Origin: an uncultured Oscillospiraceae bacterium | GTDB lineage: Bacteria; Bacillota; Clostridia; Oscillospirales; Oscillospiraceae | NCBI GenBank assembly: GCA_937915075.1 | Contig: CALDMA010000188.1 | Location: 1 to 28,378 of the forward strand | Reading direction: 5' to 3' | DNA length: 28,378 nt | Shown here: one piece after another, positions 1 through 10,221 of the stretch | Layout: every line of letters starts with the position of its first letter | How positions within the stretch are numbered: position 1 is the first letter of the stretch | Translations under genes and position numbers: made by a program | The notes under the pieces: model-generated | Told to the model about the DNA's origin: nothing | The model's database searches: none | Seen by the model: only the letters and a program-made list of their open reading frames with translations

Positions 1-87
1 ATCATGACCATGCCGGGTCTTCCCAAGGTCCCGTCCGCCGAGAAGATCGACGTGGACGAAAACGGCCGCATCACGGGCCTGTTTTAA
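1..87 (+). CDS. fhs: Formate-tetrahydrofolate ligase, C-terminal end only (partial)
   Basis: Only the last 28 codons are in the window, reading in frame from base 1 to a TAA. The tail contains MTMPGLPKVPSAEKIDVDEN and ends GRITGLF, which matches the conserved C-terminus of formate-tetrahydrofolate ligase as I know the family. That enzyme makes 10-formyl-tetrahydrofolate from formate, THF and ATP in the cytoplasm. The next gene, 30 bp downstream on the same strand, encodes a cyclohydrolase/cyclodeaminase acting on the following folate intermediates, which supports the call. The active site lies outside the window and cannot be inspected. Confidence 0.85.
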   Translation: MMTMPGLPKVPSAEKIDVDENGRITGLF

Positions 88-117
88 AATTTACATACCC
101 CTAAGGAGGGACTTTCC

Positions 118-753
118 ATGAAAATTGCGGATATGAAGGTCACGGAGCTCATCAACGCGGTCGGCTCCGACGCACCCGCCCCCGGCGGCGGCGCGGTCGC
201 GGGTCTCGCGGGCGGCATCGGCGTCGCGCTGACCATGATGGTCAACGGTCTCACGCTCTCCAAAAAGGGCTTTGAGGACGACCGTGAGCGCATTCTCGAT
301 GCCATCGCCAAGGGCAACGAGCTCAAAGAGCGCTTTGTGGACGTGATGAACCGCGACAGCGAAGTGTTCGACGTGCTCATCGAATCCCTCGCCCTGCCCA
401 AGGAGAATGACGCCCAGAAGGCCATTCGCCGCGGCGCGGTGCAGGCCAGCTTCCGCAACTGCACGGAGGTCCCCCTGACGATGATGGAGGTCTGTCTGGA
501 ATCCATCGACCTGCTCGCAACGCTCGTCGGCACGACCAATCCGAACGTCGTGAGCGACCTCGGCATCGCGGCCCTGACGCTCAAGACCGCCATGCAGAGC
601 GCGTGGCTCAACGTCCTCATCAACCTCTCGTCCCTCAAGGACAAGGAGTACGCGGATGAGTGCTGCCACAAGGGCGAGGCCATGCTGGCCCACGCCATCC
701 CGCTCGCCGAGGAGTGCTACGAAAAGGTCCTCAAGGTCATTGAAAAGAAATAA
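118..753 (+). CDS. fchA: Methenyltetrahydrofolate cyclohydrolase / formiminotransferase-cyclodeaminase family protein
   Basis: A 211-residue protein of the FTCD_C family, full length for the stand-alone bacterial form. The N-terminal segment has the glycine-rich stretch APAPGGGAVAGLAGGIGVAL (about residues 20-39) typical of the family, followed by an all-helical body. In Clostridia the stand-alone protein usually works as 5,10-methenyl-THF cyclohydrolase, interconverting 10-formyl-THF and methenyl-THF; some homologues remove ammonia from formimino-THF in histidine breakdown. Position directly after fhs favours the cyclohydrolase role in the one-carbon (methyl-branch) pathway. The start is fixed by AAGGAGGG at 103-110, 7 bases before the ATG. 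With fhs it is the only pair in the window transcribed toward the origin. Confidence 0.85.
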   Translation: MKIADMKVTELINAVGSDAPAPGGGAVAGLAGGIGVALTMMVNGLTLSKKGFEDDRERILDAIAKGNELKERFVDVMNRDSEVFDVLIESLALPKENDAQKAIRRGAVQASFRNCTEVPLTMMEVCLESIDLLATLVGTTNPNVVSDLGIAALTLKTAMQSAWLNVLINLSSLKDKEYADECCHKGEAMLAHAIPLAEECYEKVLKVIEKK

Positions 754-757
754 GGCA

Positions 758-787
758 GAAGGGCGCGGTCAAATGGCCGCGCCCTTC
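758..787 (+). terminator. Hairpin downstream of fchA
   Basis: Perfect 11-bp stem GAAGGGCGCGG / CCGCGCCCTTC around an 8-base loop, starting 5 bases after the fchA stop. The T-run after it is weak (CCTTCG), so it may pause RNA polymerase while the next hairpin does the terminating. Confidence 0.6.
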
Positions 788-802
788 CTTCGTAAAAGGG
801 AA

Positions 803-830
803 GGGGCTTCGACCGGTTGGTCGAAGCCCC
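803..830. terminator. Strong bidirectional terminator between convergent genes
   Basis: Perfect 12-bp stem GGGGCTTCGACC / GGTCGAAGCCCC with a 4-base loop. GTTTTGTT follows on the + strand and CCTTCCCTTTT on the minus strand, so it can end both fchA and the convergent minus-strand gene whose stop codon is only 8 bp away. Confidence 0.85.
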
Positions 831-837
831 GTTTTGT

Positions 838-1059
838 TCAAATTTCAGCTGCGTCCGAAACCTCAAGCACGATCTTTCGGCAAGCCCTGCACAAATGCGC
901 CTTAGGCTTGTCGATGTCCGTCACCCTGCAAAGCCGCAGATCGTTCCCAAACGCTATGTCTGTCATCTTGAACGGGTCGTCTGTCCACAGCAGGGAATAA
1001 CCCCGCTCGCCGCGAAGATAACCAATCTCCATCGCCTGACCGCAATAAGGACAGTTCAT
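838..1059 (-). CDS. Small zinc-ribbon protein, DUF6487-like
   Basis: A 73-residue protein. CPYC at residues 3-6 and CRAC near residues 57-60 form two CxxC knuckles that would bind one zinc ion. The start MNCPYCGQAM, a basic and aromatic middle (GYLRGERGYSLLW) and the second knuckle resemble the small DUF6487 family of Firmicutes, a guess from memory of the family pattern. No catalytic residues are visible; such ribbons bind nucleic acid or protein. The start is set by GGAGGTG eight bases upstream of the ATG. It lies 35 bp downstream of mreB on the same strand and is probably co-transcribed. Function unknown. Confidence 0.65.
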   Translation of the reverse strand: MNCPYCGQAMEIGYLRGERGYSLLWTDDPFKMTDIAFGNDLRLCRVTDIDKPKAHLCRACRKIVLEVSDAAEI

Positions 1060-1094
1060 GCAGAAGCACCTCCGCTCTTATCAGACTTTCGTTC

Positions 1095-2123
1095 TCAGTT
1101 GATCTGCTTGCGGCGGCTCAGGTTCATCGTGCCGTCCTTCATCTCGCCGACGCTCTCAAGGCTCTTGCCCGTGCCCTCGGCGACGCACTGGATGGCGTTC
1201 TCCGCCACCACCGTGTGGATACCCGTGCGCGCCGTGACCAGCTTATCAAAGCCGCGGATCAGGCTGCCGCCGCCGGTCATCACGATGCCGTTGCTGGAGA
1301 TGTCCGCCACCAGCTCGGGCGGCGTGCGCTCAAGGACCTGATGCACAGCCTCCATGATGCGCTCGACCGGCTCCTCAAAGGCGTCCATCATCTCGGTGGA
1401 GGTCACGGTGATGAGCTTGGGCAGGCCCGTGAGCAGGCAGCGGCCCTTGATCTCCATCGTCATTTCCTCCTCGGGCGGGAAGACGCAGCCGATGCTCATT
1501 TTCATTTCCTCCGCCGTGCGCTCGCCGATGAGCAGGTTGTGCTTGCGGCGCATATACTTCACGACCGCCTCGTTGAACTGGTCGCCCGCGACCTTGATGG
1601 ACGCGCTCTCGACCACGCCGGAGAGGGAGATGACCGCGATATCGCTCGTGCCGCCGCCGATGTCGATGATGAAATGGCCGTCGGGCTGGGTGATGTCGAT
1701 GCCCGCGCCGATGGCTGCCGCGACCGGCTCCTCAATGAGGTACACGCGGCGCGCGCCCGCCTGAATGCCCGCGTCGATGACCGCGCGCTCCTCGACCTCG
1801 GTGATGCCGGAGGGCACGCAGATGATGATGCGCGGCTTGAAGAACTGGAAGCCCATGACCTTGTGGATGAACTCCTTGAGCATCCGCTCGGTCACCTCAT
1901 AGTCGGAGATAACGCCCTCGCGCAGGGGGCGGATCGCGACGATGTTGCCGGGCGTGCGGCCCAGCATGGCCTGCGCGTCCGCGCCGACCTTCAACAGCTT
2001 ACCCGTATCCTTATCAATGGCCACCACGCTCGGCTCGTTGAGCACGATGCCCTTGTCCTTTACATAGATCAGAACCGACGCGGTACCGAGGTCGATACCG
2101 ATGTCCTTTGCCAGTGAACACAT
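1095..2123 (-). CDS. mreB: Rod-shape-determining actin homologue MreB/Mbl
   Basis: A 342-residue bacterial actin, the usual family length. The nucleotide-binding motifs are all present: phosphate-1 DLGTA (11-15), phosphate-2 DIGGGTSD (154-161), EEPVAAAIGAG (131-141) and the adenosine motif MTGGGSLIRG (282-291). MreB filaments under the membrane guide the cell-wall elongation machinery. mreC and mreD are not next to it, so this is a stand-alone copy of the type Firmicutes often keep as Mbl or MreBH; the paralogue cannot be settled here. The start follows GAGAGGTAGC, and a TTGCAA-17-TATAAT promoter lies 70-98 bases upstream, so it begins its own transcript and probably carries the zinc-ribbon gene with it. 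Confidence 0.92.
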   Translation of the reverse strand: MCSLAKDIGIDLGTASVLIYVKDKGIVLNEPSVVAIDKDTGKLLKVGADAQAMLGRTPGNIVAIRPLREGVISDYEVTERMLKEFIHKVMGFQFFKPRIIICVPSGITEVEERAVIDAGIQAGARRVYLIEEPVAAAIGAGIDITQPDGHFIIDIGGGTSDIAVISLSGVVESASIKVAGDQFNEAVVKYMRRKHNLLIGERTAEEMKMSIGCVFPPEEEMTMEIKGRCLLTGLPKLITVTSTEMMDAFEEPVERIMEAVHQVLERTPPELVADISSNGIVMTGGGSLIRGFDKLVTARTGIHTVVAENAIQCVAEGTGKSLESVGEMKDGTMNLSRRKQIN

Positions 2124-2192
2124 AATGCTACCTCTCTCATTTTCCTTTGTATTCCGGCGGAAATATCCGCATTTTATCTCGCTTGCTTTTCT

Positions 2193-2221
2193 ATTATAGC
2201 GGCTGAAAAACGGTTTTGCAA
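2193..2221 (-). promoter_or_regulatory. Sigma-A-type promoter of mreB
   Basis: On the minus strand: TTGCAA (2216-2221), a 17-bp spacer and a perfect TATAAT (2193-2198). It lies in the comF-mreB gap and points at mreB. Confidence 0.75.
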
Positions 2222-2273
2222 TAGCATTGTGTGTGATTTTGCCGCATCTATGTGCCGCGGAGCGTGTGCCAAA

Positions 2274-2954
2274 TCACGCCAGTGTCTCACGCCTTGCGCC
2301 GTCCTTTTCCCTTTCCGTCACGGCGCGGGCGAGCGTCGCGCACACCACATCCGCCGCGCCGGCCTCCCTGAGCACGCGCACACATTCGCCCAGCGTCGCG
2401 CCGGTGGTCAGAATATCGTCGATGAGCAAAATTTTTGCGCCGCGAATTTTGTCCGCGTTTTCCGCCTCGTACACGCCCAGCACATTGCCCCGCCGCTCGG
2501 CAGCGGAGGACAATCCGGACTGCGCGGCGTTGTTTCTTGTTTTCCGCAGCAGACATACCGGCTCGACGCCCCAGCGCCTTGCCGTCTCCTTCGCCAGCAG
2601 GTACGCCTGATCGTAGCCGCGCTCGTGTTCGCGCCCGCGGCTCACCGGCACCCATGTCACCGTGTCAAACTGATCGCCCAGTTCCTCCGCCGCGCAGCGG
2701 GCGAGCAGCTCGCCGTAGCCCTCGGCGGCGCTCTGCGCGCCGTGGAACTTGAAGCGCAGCAGGCTCTCGCGCACCGCGTCCTCATAGAGCAGGGGAGAGG
2801 CGCACTTCCCGAAGCCCGCACCCTCGCACAGCTGCACCTTCGCGTAGGGGAGCGACCTCTCGCAGTCCGCGCACACGCCATGCACGCCCGTCCGGCGGCA
2901 AAACGCGCACCGCGGCGGAAAGAACAGATCGAGCAGCTTTTCTTTCAGACTCAT
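2274..2954 (-). CDS. comF: ComF family phosphoribosyltransferase-like protein
   Basis: A 226-residue ComF/GntX-type protein. The N-terminus has a zinc-finger pattern of four cysteines (16, 19, 28, 31: CAFC and CADC). The C-terminal half is a type I phosphoribosyltransferase fold with the PRPP-loop motif LLIDDILTTGATL (176-188) and the family segment VPVSRGREHERGYDQA (103-118). In Bacillus ComFC assists single-stranded DNA handling during transformation; the substrate is not settled. Its ATG overlaps the recD2 stop codon by four bases (ATGA), so the two are translationally coupled. No competence pilus genes are visible here, so a role in DNA metabolism with RecD2 is inference. Confidence 0.88.
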   Translation of the reverse strand: MSLKEKLLDLFFPPRCAFCRRTGVHGVCADCERSLPYAKVQLCEGAGFGKCASPLLYEDAVRESLLRFKFHGAQSAAEGYGELLARCAAEELGDQFDTVTWVPVSRGREHERGYDQAYLLAKETARRWGVEPVCLLRKTRNNAAQSGLSSAAERRGNVLGVYEAENADKIRGAKILLIDDILTTGATLGECVRVLREAGAADVVCATLARAVTEREKDGARRETLA

Positions 2955-5164
2955 GCCGTCCCTCCGTTCCCGAGCCGCCAGCGCAGACCGCTGTAGCGGC
3001 GCGTGCGGCGGTCGTTCGCCGCCATTTTCCCAAGGCTCACGTCGTCCCCGACGAGGATCAGCAGTTCCCGCGCCCGCGTGATGGCGGTGTAGAGCACCCC
3101 GCGCACCATCAGCCCCGGCGCGGCCGGCGCGCTGACAAAGATCACCGCGCGGTACTCGCTGCCCTGCGCCTTATGTACGGTCATGGCATAGGCCATGTCC
3201 AGCTCCGCGAGCATATCCGCCGTGTAGGTCGCCACGCGGTCGTCAAAGGCGATGGAAATGAGCTCGCCGCTCGGGTCGATCTGCAAAATCTTTCCCACGT
3301 CGCCGTTGAAGATGCCCGCGCCCGCCGTGCCGTCCTCGCGCTCCCATAAAACATCATAGTCGTTGCGCGTCTGCATCACGCGGTCGCCCTCGCGGAACAC
3401 GAGGTCGCCGAAGCGCTTTTCGTGCCGTCCCGCGCCCGCGGGATTCAGCGCCGCCTGCAGGGCGCGGTTGAGCGCCGCCGTGCCGGTGTCGCCCTTGCGC
3501 GTCGCCGTGAGCACCTGAATGCTCTCGGCGGGAATGTGCATCTTTTCGGGCAGCCTCGTTTTGCACAGCTCCACCACCGTGTCCACCAGACGCGCGCTGT
3601 CGCGGCGGGGGAGGAAGAAAAAGTCGCTCGCGGCGGTATTCTGCAGCTCCGGCAGCTGCCCCTCGTTCACCAGATGCGCGCTGCGCACGATGGCGCTGCG
3701 CTCCGCCTGACGGAAAATGTCCTTGAGCGCCACGGTCGCGACGCGCTCCGAGCGGATGAGGTCGCCGAACACATTCCCCGCGCCGACGCTCGGCAGCTGG
3801 TCGGGGTCGCCCACCAGCACCAGCCGGCAGCCGGGCCGCAGCGCCGCGAGCAGCGCGCGCATCAGCGCCAGATCGACCATGGAGGTCTCGTCCACGATCA
3901 CCGCGTCCGCCTCCAGCGGCTCCTTTTCGTTTTTCGTAAAGGTCACATCACCCGTCTGCTCATTCCAGCTCATGCCGAGCAGACGGTGGATGGTCTGCGC
4001 CTCCTTGCCGCACAGCTCGCCCATGCGCTTGGCGGCGCGCCCCGTCGGCGCGCAGAGCAGCACGTCCAGCCCCATGCGCTCAAAGAGCGCCACAATGCCG
4101 CGCACGCTCGTTGTCTTGCCCGTGCCCGGCCCGCCGGTCAGGATCAGCAGCTCCTCCTGCGCGGCCAGCTCCACGGCCTGCCGCTGCAATGGCGCGTACT
4201 CGATGCCCTGCCCGCGCTCGATTTCGTCAATGATCTTCTTCGCGCCGCGCAGCTTGTCCGGCTTGTCGGCCAGCATCGCGCGCACGCGCGTACAAACGTA
4301 GGTCTCCGCCTCGTGGCAGCGCCGCAGATAGCAGCCCTCCACGTTGGCGACCTGCTCCTGCACCACGCTTCCGCGCTCGAGCAGATCGTCGAGCGCCTTT
4401 TCCGCCGTATCCGTATCCCCGTCGAGCAGCTGCGCCGTCGCCGCCACAAGCTTTTCCCGCGGCAGAAAGACGTGTCCGCCGCTCTGCTCGTTGTGGCTCA
4501 GCTCAAAGAGCACCCCCGCCTCCGTGCGGCAGGAGGAATCGCCCGAGAAGCCCATCGACAGCGCGATCTCGTCCGACACGGAAAAATCCACGCCGAACGC
4601 CTCGCCGCTGAGGAGATACGGGTTGCGCCGCAGCGCGTCCATCGCGTCCGCGCCGTAGCGCCGGAAAAGCTGCATCGCAAGCCCCACCGGCAGGTCGTAC
4701 TTCGTCAGGAAGTCCAGCACGCGCCGCAGCCCCGCAAGCTCGCGCCAGCTCTCCGCGATCTCCCGCGCGCGCTTGTCGGTGATGCCCTTGATGGTCCTGA
4801 GCTTCTCCGGTTCGCCGTCAAGCACGTCGAGCGTGTCCGCGCCAAAGCGGTCCACCAGCTTCTGCGCCGTCGCCGGTCCGATGCCGCGCACCACGCCGGA
4901 GGCGAGATAGTTCAATATCTCCGTCTCGCCCGTCGGCATATGCCGCTCCACCTCGTCGGCGGCGAACTGCTCGCCGTGCTGCGGATGCGTCGTGTAGCGT
5001 CCGGTCAGGATCAGCTCCTCGCCGGGCGCGGCGCAGGGGATGCAGCCCACCACCGTTACCGGCTCGCCGTCGTCCGTGACGATGCGCGCGACCGTATAGC
5101 CGTTCTCCTCGTTCTGGAAAACGACCGCCAGGATCGTACCGATGACCGTCGTGCGCTCTCCCAT
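2951..5164 (-). CDS. recD2: RecD2-type ATP-dependent DNA helicase
   Basis: A 737-residue superfamily 1B helicase of the stand-alone RecD2 type. It has an N-terminal OB-like region (1-75) and helix-hairpin-helix motifs (VRGIGPATA near 92-100, IKGIT near 125-129), then the motor: Walker A GGPGTGKT (344-351), DETSMVD (425-431), GDPDQLPSVGAG (452-463), and a late MTVHKAQGSEY motif of the UvrD_C_2 domain. RecD2 unwinds DNA 5'-3' and acts in repair and replication-fork maintenance in organisms without RecBCD, or alongside AddAB. The start follows GAGAGGGAC and leaves a 24-bp gap to the preceding small membrane gene. It overlaps comF by 4 bp. Length and motif order are normal. Confidence 0.93.
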   Translation of the reverse strand: MGERTTVIGTILAVVFQNEENGYTVARIVTDDGEPVTVVGCIPCAAPGEELILTGRYTTHPQHGEQFAADEVERHMPTGETEILNYLASGVVRGIGPATAQKLVDRFGADTLDVLDGEPEKLRTIKGITDKRAREIAESWRELAGLRRVLDFLTKYDLPVGLAMQLFRRYGADAMDALRRNPYLLSGEAFGVDFSVSDEIALSMGFSGDSSCRTEAGVLFELSHNEQSGGHVFLPREKLVAATAQLLDGDTDTAEKALDDLLERGSVVQEQVANVEGCYLRRCHEAETYVCTRVRAMLADKPDKLRGAKKIIDEIERGQGIEYAPLQRQAVELAAQEELLILTGGPGTGKTTSVRGIVALFERMGLDVLLCAPTGRAAKRMGELCGKEAQTIHRLLGMSWNEQTGDVTFTKNEKEPLEADAVIVDETSMVDLALMRALLAALRPGCRLVLVGDPDQLPSVGAGNVFGDLIRSERVATVALKDIFRQAERSAIVRSAHLVNEGQLPELQNTAASDFFFLPRRDSARLVDTVVELCKTRLPEKMHIPAESIQVLTATRKGDTGTAALNRALQAALNPAGAGRHEKRFGDLVFREGDRVMQTRNDYDVLWEREDGTAGAGIFNGDVGKILQIDPSGELISIAFDDRVATYTADMLAELDMAYAMTVHKAQGSEYRAVIFVSAPAAPGLMVRGVLYTAITRARELLILVGDDVSLGKMAANDRRTRRYSGLRWRLGNGGTA

Positions 5165-5188
5165 GTCCCTCTCTCCATTCTCTTTCGT

Positions 5189-5521
5189 TCAGTCAAACTG
5201 CCGCGCGAGATCGCCCTGCGGGCAGACCGTCACATCGAAGCTCTCGCGGCACAGCAGCTGCGCCACGCGCTGCGCGTCCTCGTCCATGCCGCAGTCCGCG
5301 ATGATAATGCGCGAAAAGCCGCCCGAGGCGTAACGCTCGCTCTCGAGCGTCCGCACCGTGTGCTCCAGCGCCTCCGCCGCGCCCCGCGCGGGCACGATCA
5401 CCGCCGTCTCGCTGCGCACCCGCTCGCGCGGATGCGTCAGCGCCGTGACCGTGAACCATACGATCGTCGCCAGCCCCACCGCAGCGAGCGCCGCGATCAC
5501 GCCGTCCTGCAAAAGCTGCAT
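5189..5521 (-). CDS. Small single-pass membrane protein with glycosyltransferase-2-like stub
   Basis: A 110-residue protein I cannot assign to a named family. Residues 7-29 form one hydrophobic helix (GVIAALAAVGLATIVWFTVTAL), followed by HPRERVR on the likely cytoplasmic side. Residues 40-85 resemble the start of a GT2 glycosyltransferase: AVIVPARGAAEALEHTVRTL, then IIIADCGMDEDAQRVAQLL, which parallels the family's strand-helix-strand and DDGSTD region. The protein stops there, without the acceptor half or a DxD metal site, so catalysis is unlikely. It sits between uvrA and recD2 on the same strand with 24-57 bp gaps. The start follows a GGGTGGGAG site. The reading frame is a convincing gene; the function is unknown. 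Confidence 0.65.
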   Translation of the reverse strand: MQLLQDGVIAALAAVGLATIVWFTVTALTHPRERVRSETAVIVPARGAAEALEHTVRTLESERYASGGFSRIIIADCGMDEDAQRVAQLLCRESFDVTVCPQGDLARQFD

Positions 5522-5578
5522 ACTCCCACCCCTCTCGCGCCAGCTTATGAAAAACCGCCGTAAAGGGTGCGGGATCTC

Positions 5579-8401
<2,823 letters not shown>

Positions 8402-8438
8402 GTAATTTTACTCCATAATAATACAATTCGTAATCGCT

Positions 8439-8813
8439 CTAACCTCGAAGTCCGAGTTCTTTTGCAATTCGTTTAACCTGGAGGACGAATTTATCGTCTC
8501 CTCTTTTCCGATCTACATCCTTTTGGGGAGTCGTTGACCATCGGTAGATTTGTTCGATACTACCATAGCCTCGATGAAATATCTTCGCATACTTCATGCA
8601 ATTGCTTGCTGATGCTGCATCTGATAAAATGATTTTTAATTGTTCATCCGTCCATTCTTTTCCTTTATTACTGGTATCTCTCTTTTCTTCATTTTCTCTT
8701 TGGAAATCTACGAGGAGTTTTTCCACATAATTGATTTGCTCATCAAAGCTCATTCCACTGATTGGTCTATCTAACAGCTCAAAGAATTCCTCTTTAAATT
8801 CTTTCTTTGTCAT
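8439..8813 (-). CDS. Orphan AT-rich ORF, possible small HTH (SANT/Myb-like) protein
   Basis: A 124-residue hydrophilic, highly charged protein with no signal peptide or membrane helix. I do not recognise a named family. An N-terminal helical segment (KKEFKEEFFELLDRP) leads to a region at about 52-92 starting EWTDEQLKIILSD and including GYGSIEQIYRW; its tryptophan spacing and helices could form a SANT/Myb or HTH-like DNA-binding unit, and this is inference. The tail is basic (VKRIAKELGLRG). Codon use is clearly AT-rich compared with both flanking genes, suggesting recent acquisition. It has its own AAGGGGAA ribosome site and lies between the YbaK-family deacylase gene and uvrA, co-oriented with both. 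Confidence 0.7.
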   Translation of the reverse strand: MTKKEFKEEFFELLDRPISGMSFDEQINYVEKLLVDFQRENEEKRDTSNKGKEWTDEQLKIILSDAASASNCMKYAKIFHRGYGSIEQIYRWSTTPQKDVDRKRGDDKFVLQVKRIAKELGLRG

Positions 8814-8848
8814 CTTGTATTCCCCTTCATTTATAACTTTAGAATGTG

Positions 8849-9340
8849 TTACTCCACGATGATGTCCGCCGTTTCCGCGCGCACCAGCCCCATCAGATCG
8901 GCGGGTTTGACCTCCACTTGACAGCCGATTTTCCCCGCGGACACGATGACCGTTGACAGGTTTTCCACCGAGCGGTGGAAAACCGTCGGGAACAGCTTCT
9001 TCATGCCCACCGGCGAGCAGCCGCCGTGAACATAGCCCGTGAGCGGCAGCAGCTCCTTCTGATGGATCATTTCGATGGACTTTTCGCCGACGGCCTTCGC
9101 CGCCTTCTTGAGGTCAAGGCTCTCCGCCGCCGGCACGTCGAACACATAGTATTGTCCGCTCGCGCCCCGCGCCACCAGCGTCTTAAAAACCTGCGCGGGA
9201 TCAAAGCCCATGCTTTTCGCGACGGTCACGCCGTCTACCGCCACGCCCTCCTCGTGCGGATAGCTGTGCGCGGTATACGCGATCTTCTTCTGCTCCAGCA
9301 CGCGCATCACATTCGTCTTTTCTTCCTTATTCTTTGCCAT
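8849..9340 (-). CDS. ybaK: YbaK/EbsC-family Cys-tRNA(Pro) deacylase
   Basis: A 163-residue YbaK-type protein (family length about 155-165). Family features include the N-terminal NVMRVLEQKKIAYTAHSYPH, the central VFKTLVARG with the conserved lysine of the editing site, and KKAAKAVGEKSIEM, followed by the glycine-rich GYVHGGCSPVGMKK (about residues 102-115). Such enzymes hydrolyse cysteine mischarged on tRNA-Pro, a trans-editing proofreading reaction in the cytoplasm. Its GAGGTGAAC ribosome site overlaps the stop of the transporter gene 6 bp upstream, so it is probably translated from the same transcript as eamA, uvrB and radC. The exact substrate is assigned from family knowledge, not from this sequence. 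Confidence 0.88.
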   Translation of the reverse strand: MAKNKEEKTNVMRVLEQKKIAYTAHSYPHEEGVAVDGVTVAKSMGFDPAQVFKTLVARGASGQYYVFDVPAAESLDLKKAAKAVGEKSIEMIHQKELLPLTGYVHGGCSPVGMKKLFPTVFHRSVENLSTVIVSAGKIGCQVEVKPADLMGLVRAETADIIVE

Positions 9341-9346
9341 CTTCGT

Positions 9347-10207
9347 TCACCTCAATACATACACGCAGGCGAGGATGCACCCCAGCCCCAGAAATACCGT
9401 CAGGCTCACCGGCTCGCCGAAGGCGAGGATGCCCACGAACGACGCGACCACCGGCTCCAGACTCGCCAGAATGCTCGCCTTGCCGCTCTCGACCCTGGCA
9501 AGCCCGTTCGTATACAGCAGATACGGCAGCACCGTCGAGATGACGATCAGCCCCAGCGCGACGAGAATCATTTTTCCATCCGCGAACACCGCGCGCATCT
9601 CGCCCGCGTCGAGCAGGAAGAGCGAGCCGAGCCCGCCGAACACGAACGTCCAGTACACCACGGTGAACGGCGTGTAGTGCCGCAGGCCGAAAGGTGCGAA
9701 GATGGAGTAGAGCGCATAGAAAAACGCGCTTCCAAGTCCAAACAGCACGCCTGCCGCCGTCACACTCGCGCCCCCGCTCCAAACGCCCGTCACGAACGAG
9801 CAGCCGAGCAGCGCCAGCACGAGCGCCATGACCTTTTTCCCTGTGATCCGCTCGCGGAACACCGCCGCGCTCATCAGCACGACCATCGCGGGTGCGGTGT
9901 AGAGCAGAATAGCGCTCACCGCCAGCGAGCAAAGCTCCTGACAGCGGAAGTAGCACAGCGTAAAGAGCAGCACGCTCACCACGCCCGTGCCAAAAAAAAT
10001 GGGCAGATGCTTCGGTTTCACATGAAACACGCTCCGGTCCGTCAGCGCAAAAATGAGCGTCAGCAGGATAAGCCCGCCAAGGTTGCGGATGACGACGATG
10101 TTCGCCGCGCTCATGCCCGCAAGCGAGAGCGTGCGCGAAAACAGTCCGATGCAGCCCCAACAGGCCGCCGCGCCGAGAATATTCAGATAGGGAAGATATT
10201 TTTTCAT
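9347..10207 (-). CDS. EamA/DMT-superfamily transporter
   Basis: A 286-residue, very hydrophobic protein with about ten membrane helices in two repeated halves, the standard layout of drug/metabolite transporters with two EamA domains. Typical pieces are INILGAAACWG-like segments in the first helix, GLILLTLIFAL, LLYTAPAMVVLMSA in the first half, and VISTVLPYLLYTNGLARVESGKASILASLEPVVA in pieces across the second-half repeat, ending FLGLGCILACVYVLR. The substrate cannot be predicted; relatives export amino acids, nucleosides or other metabolites. It begins 14 bp after the uvrB stop and is followed 6 bp later by the YbaK gene, so it rides on the radC-uvrB transcript. A parS-like palindrome lies inside its coding sequence. 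Confidence 0.85.
   Translation of the reverse strand: MKKYLPYLNILGAAACWGCIGLFSRTLSLAGMSAANIVVIRNLGGLILLTLIFALTDRSVFHVKPKHLPIFFGTGVVSVLLFTLCYFRCQELCSLAVSAILLYTAPAMVVLMSAAVFRERITGKKVMALVLALLGCSFVTGVWSGGASVTAAGVLFGLGSAFFYALYSIFAPFGLRHYTPFTVVYWTFVFGGLGSLFLLDAGEMRAVFADGKMILVALGLIVISTVLPYLLYTNGLARVESGKASILASLEPVVASFVGILAFGEPVSLTVFLGLGCILACVYVLR
10014..10029. promoter_or_regulatory. parS-like palindrome (candidate ParB binding site)
   Basis: GGTTTCACATGAAACA matches the conserved bacterial parS sequence TGTTTCACGTGAAACA at 14 of 16 positions, about 7 kb from the dnaA gene, where parS sites cluster in Firmicutes. It lies inside the eamA coding region, as parS sites often do. No parA or parB gene is in the window. 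Confidence 0.5.
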
Positions 10208-10221
10208 GGCTTGTTCTCTCT

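Noticed and set aside
3422..5563. A 713-codon open frame antisense to recD2
   Set aside because: Shadow of recD2 with low-complexity Arg/His/Gln composition and no recognisable domain.
5551..5573. Weak hairpin after uvrA as a terminator
   Set aside because: Only about 4 bp of stem with a long loop; the genes around are closely spaced and co-directional, so I do not call it.
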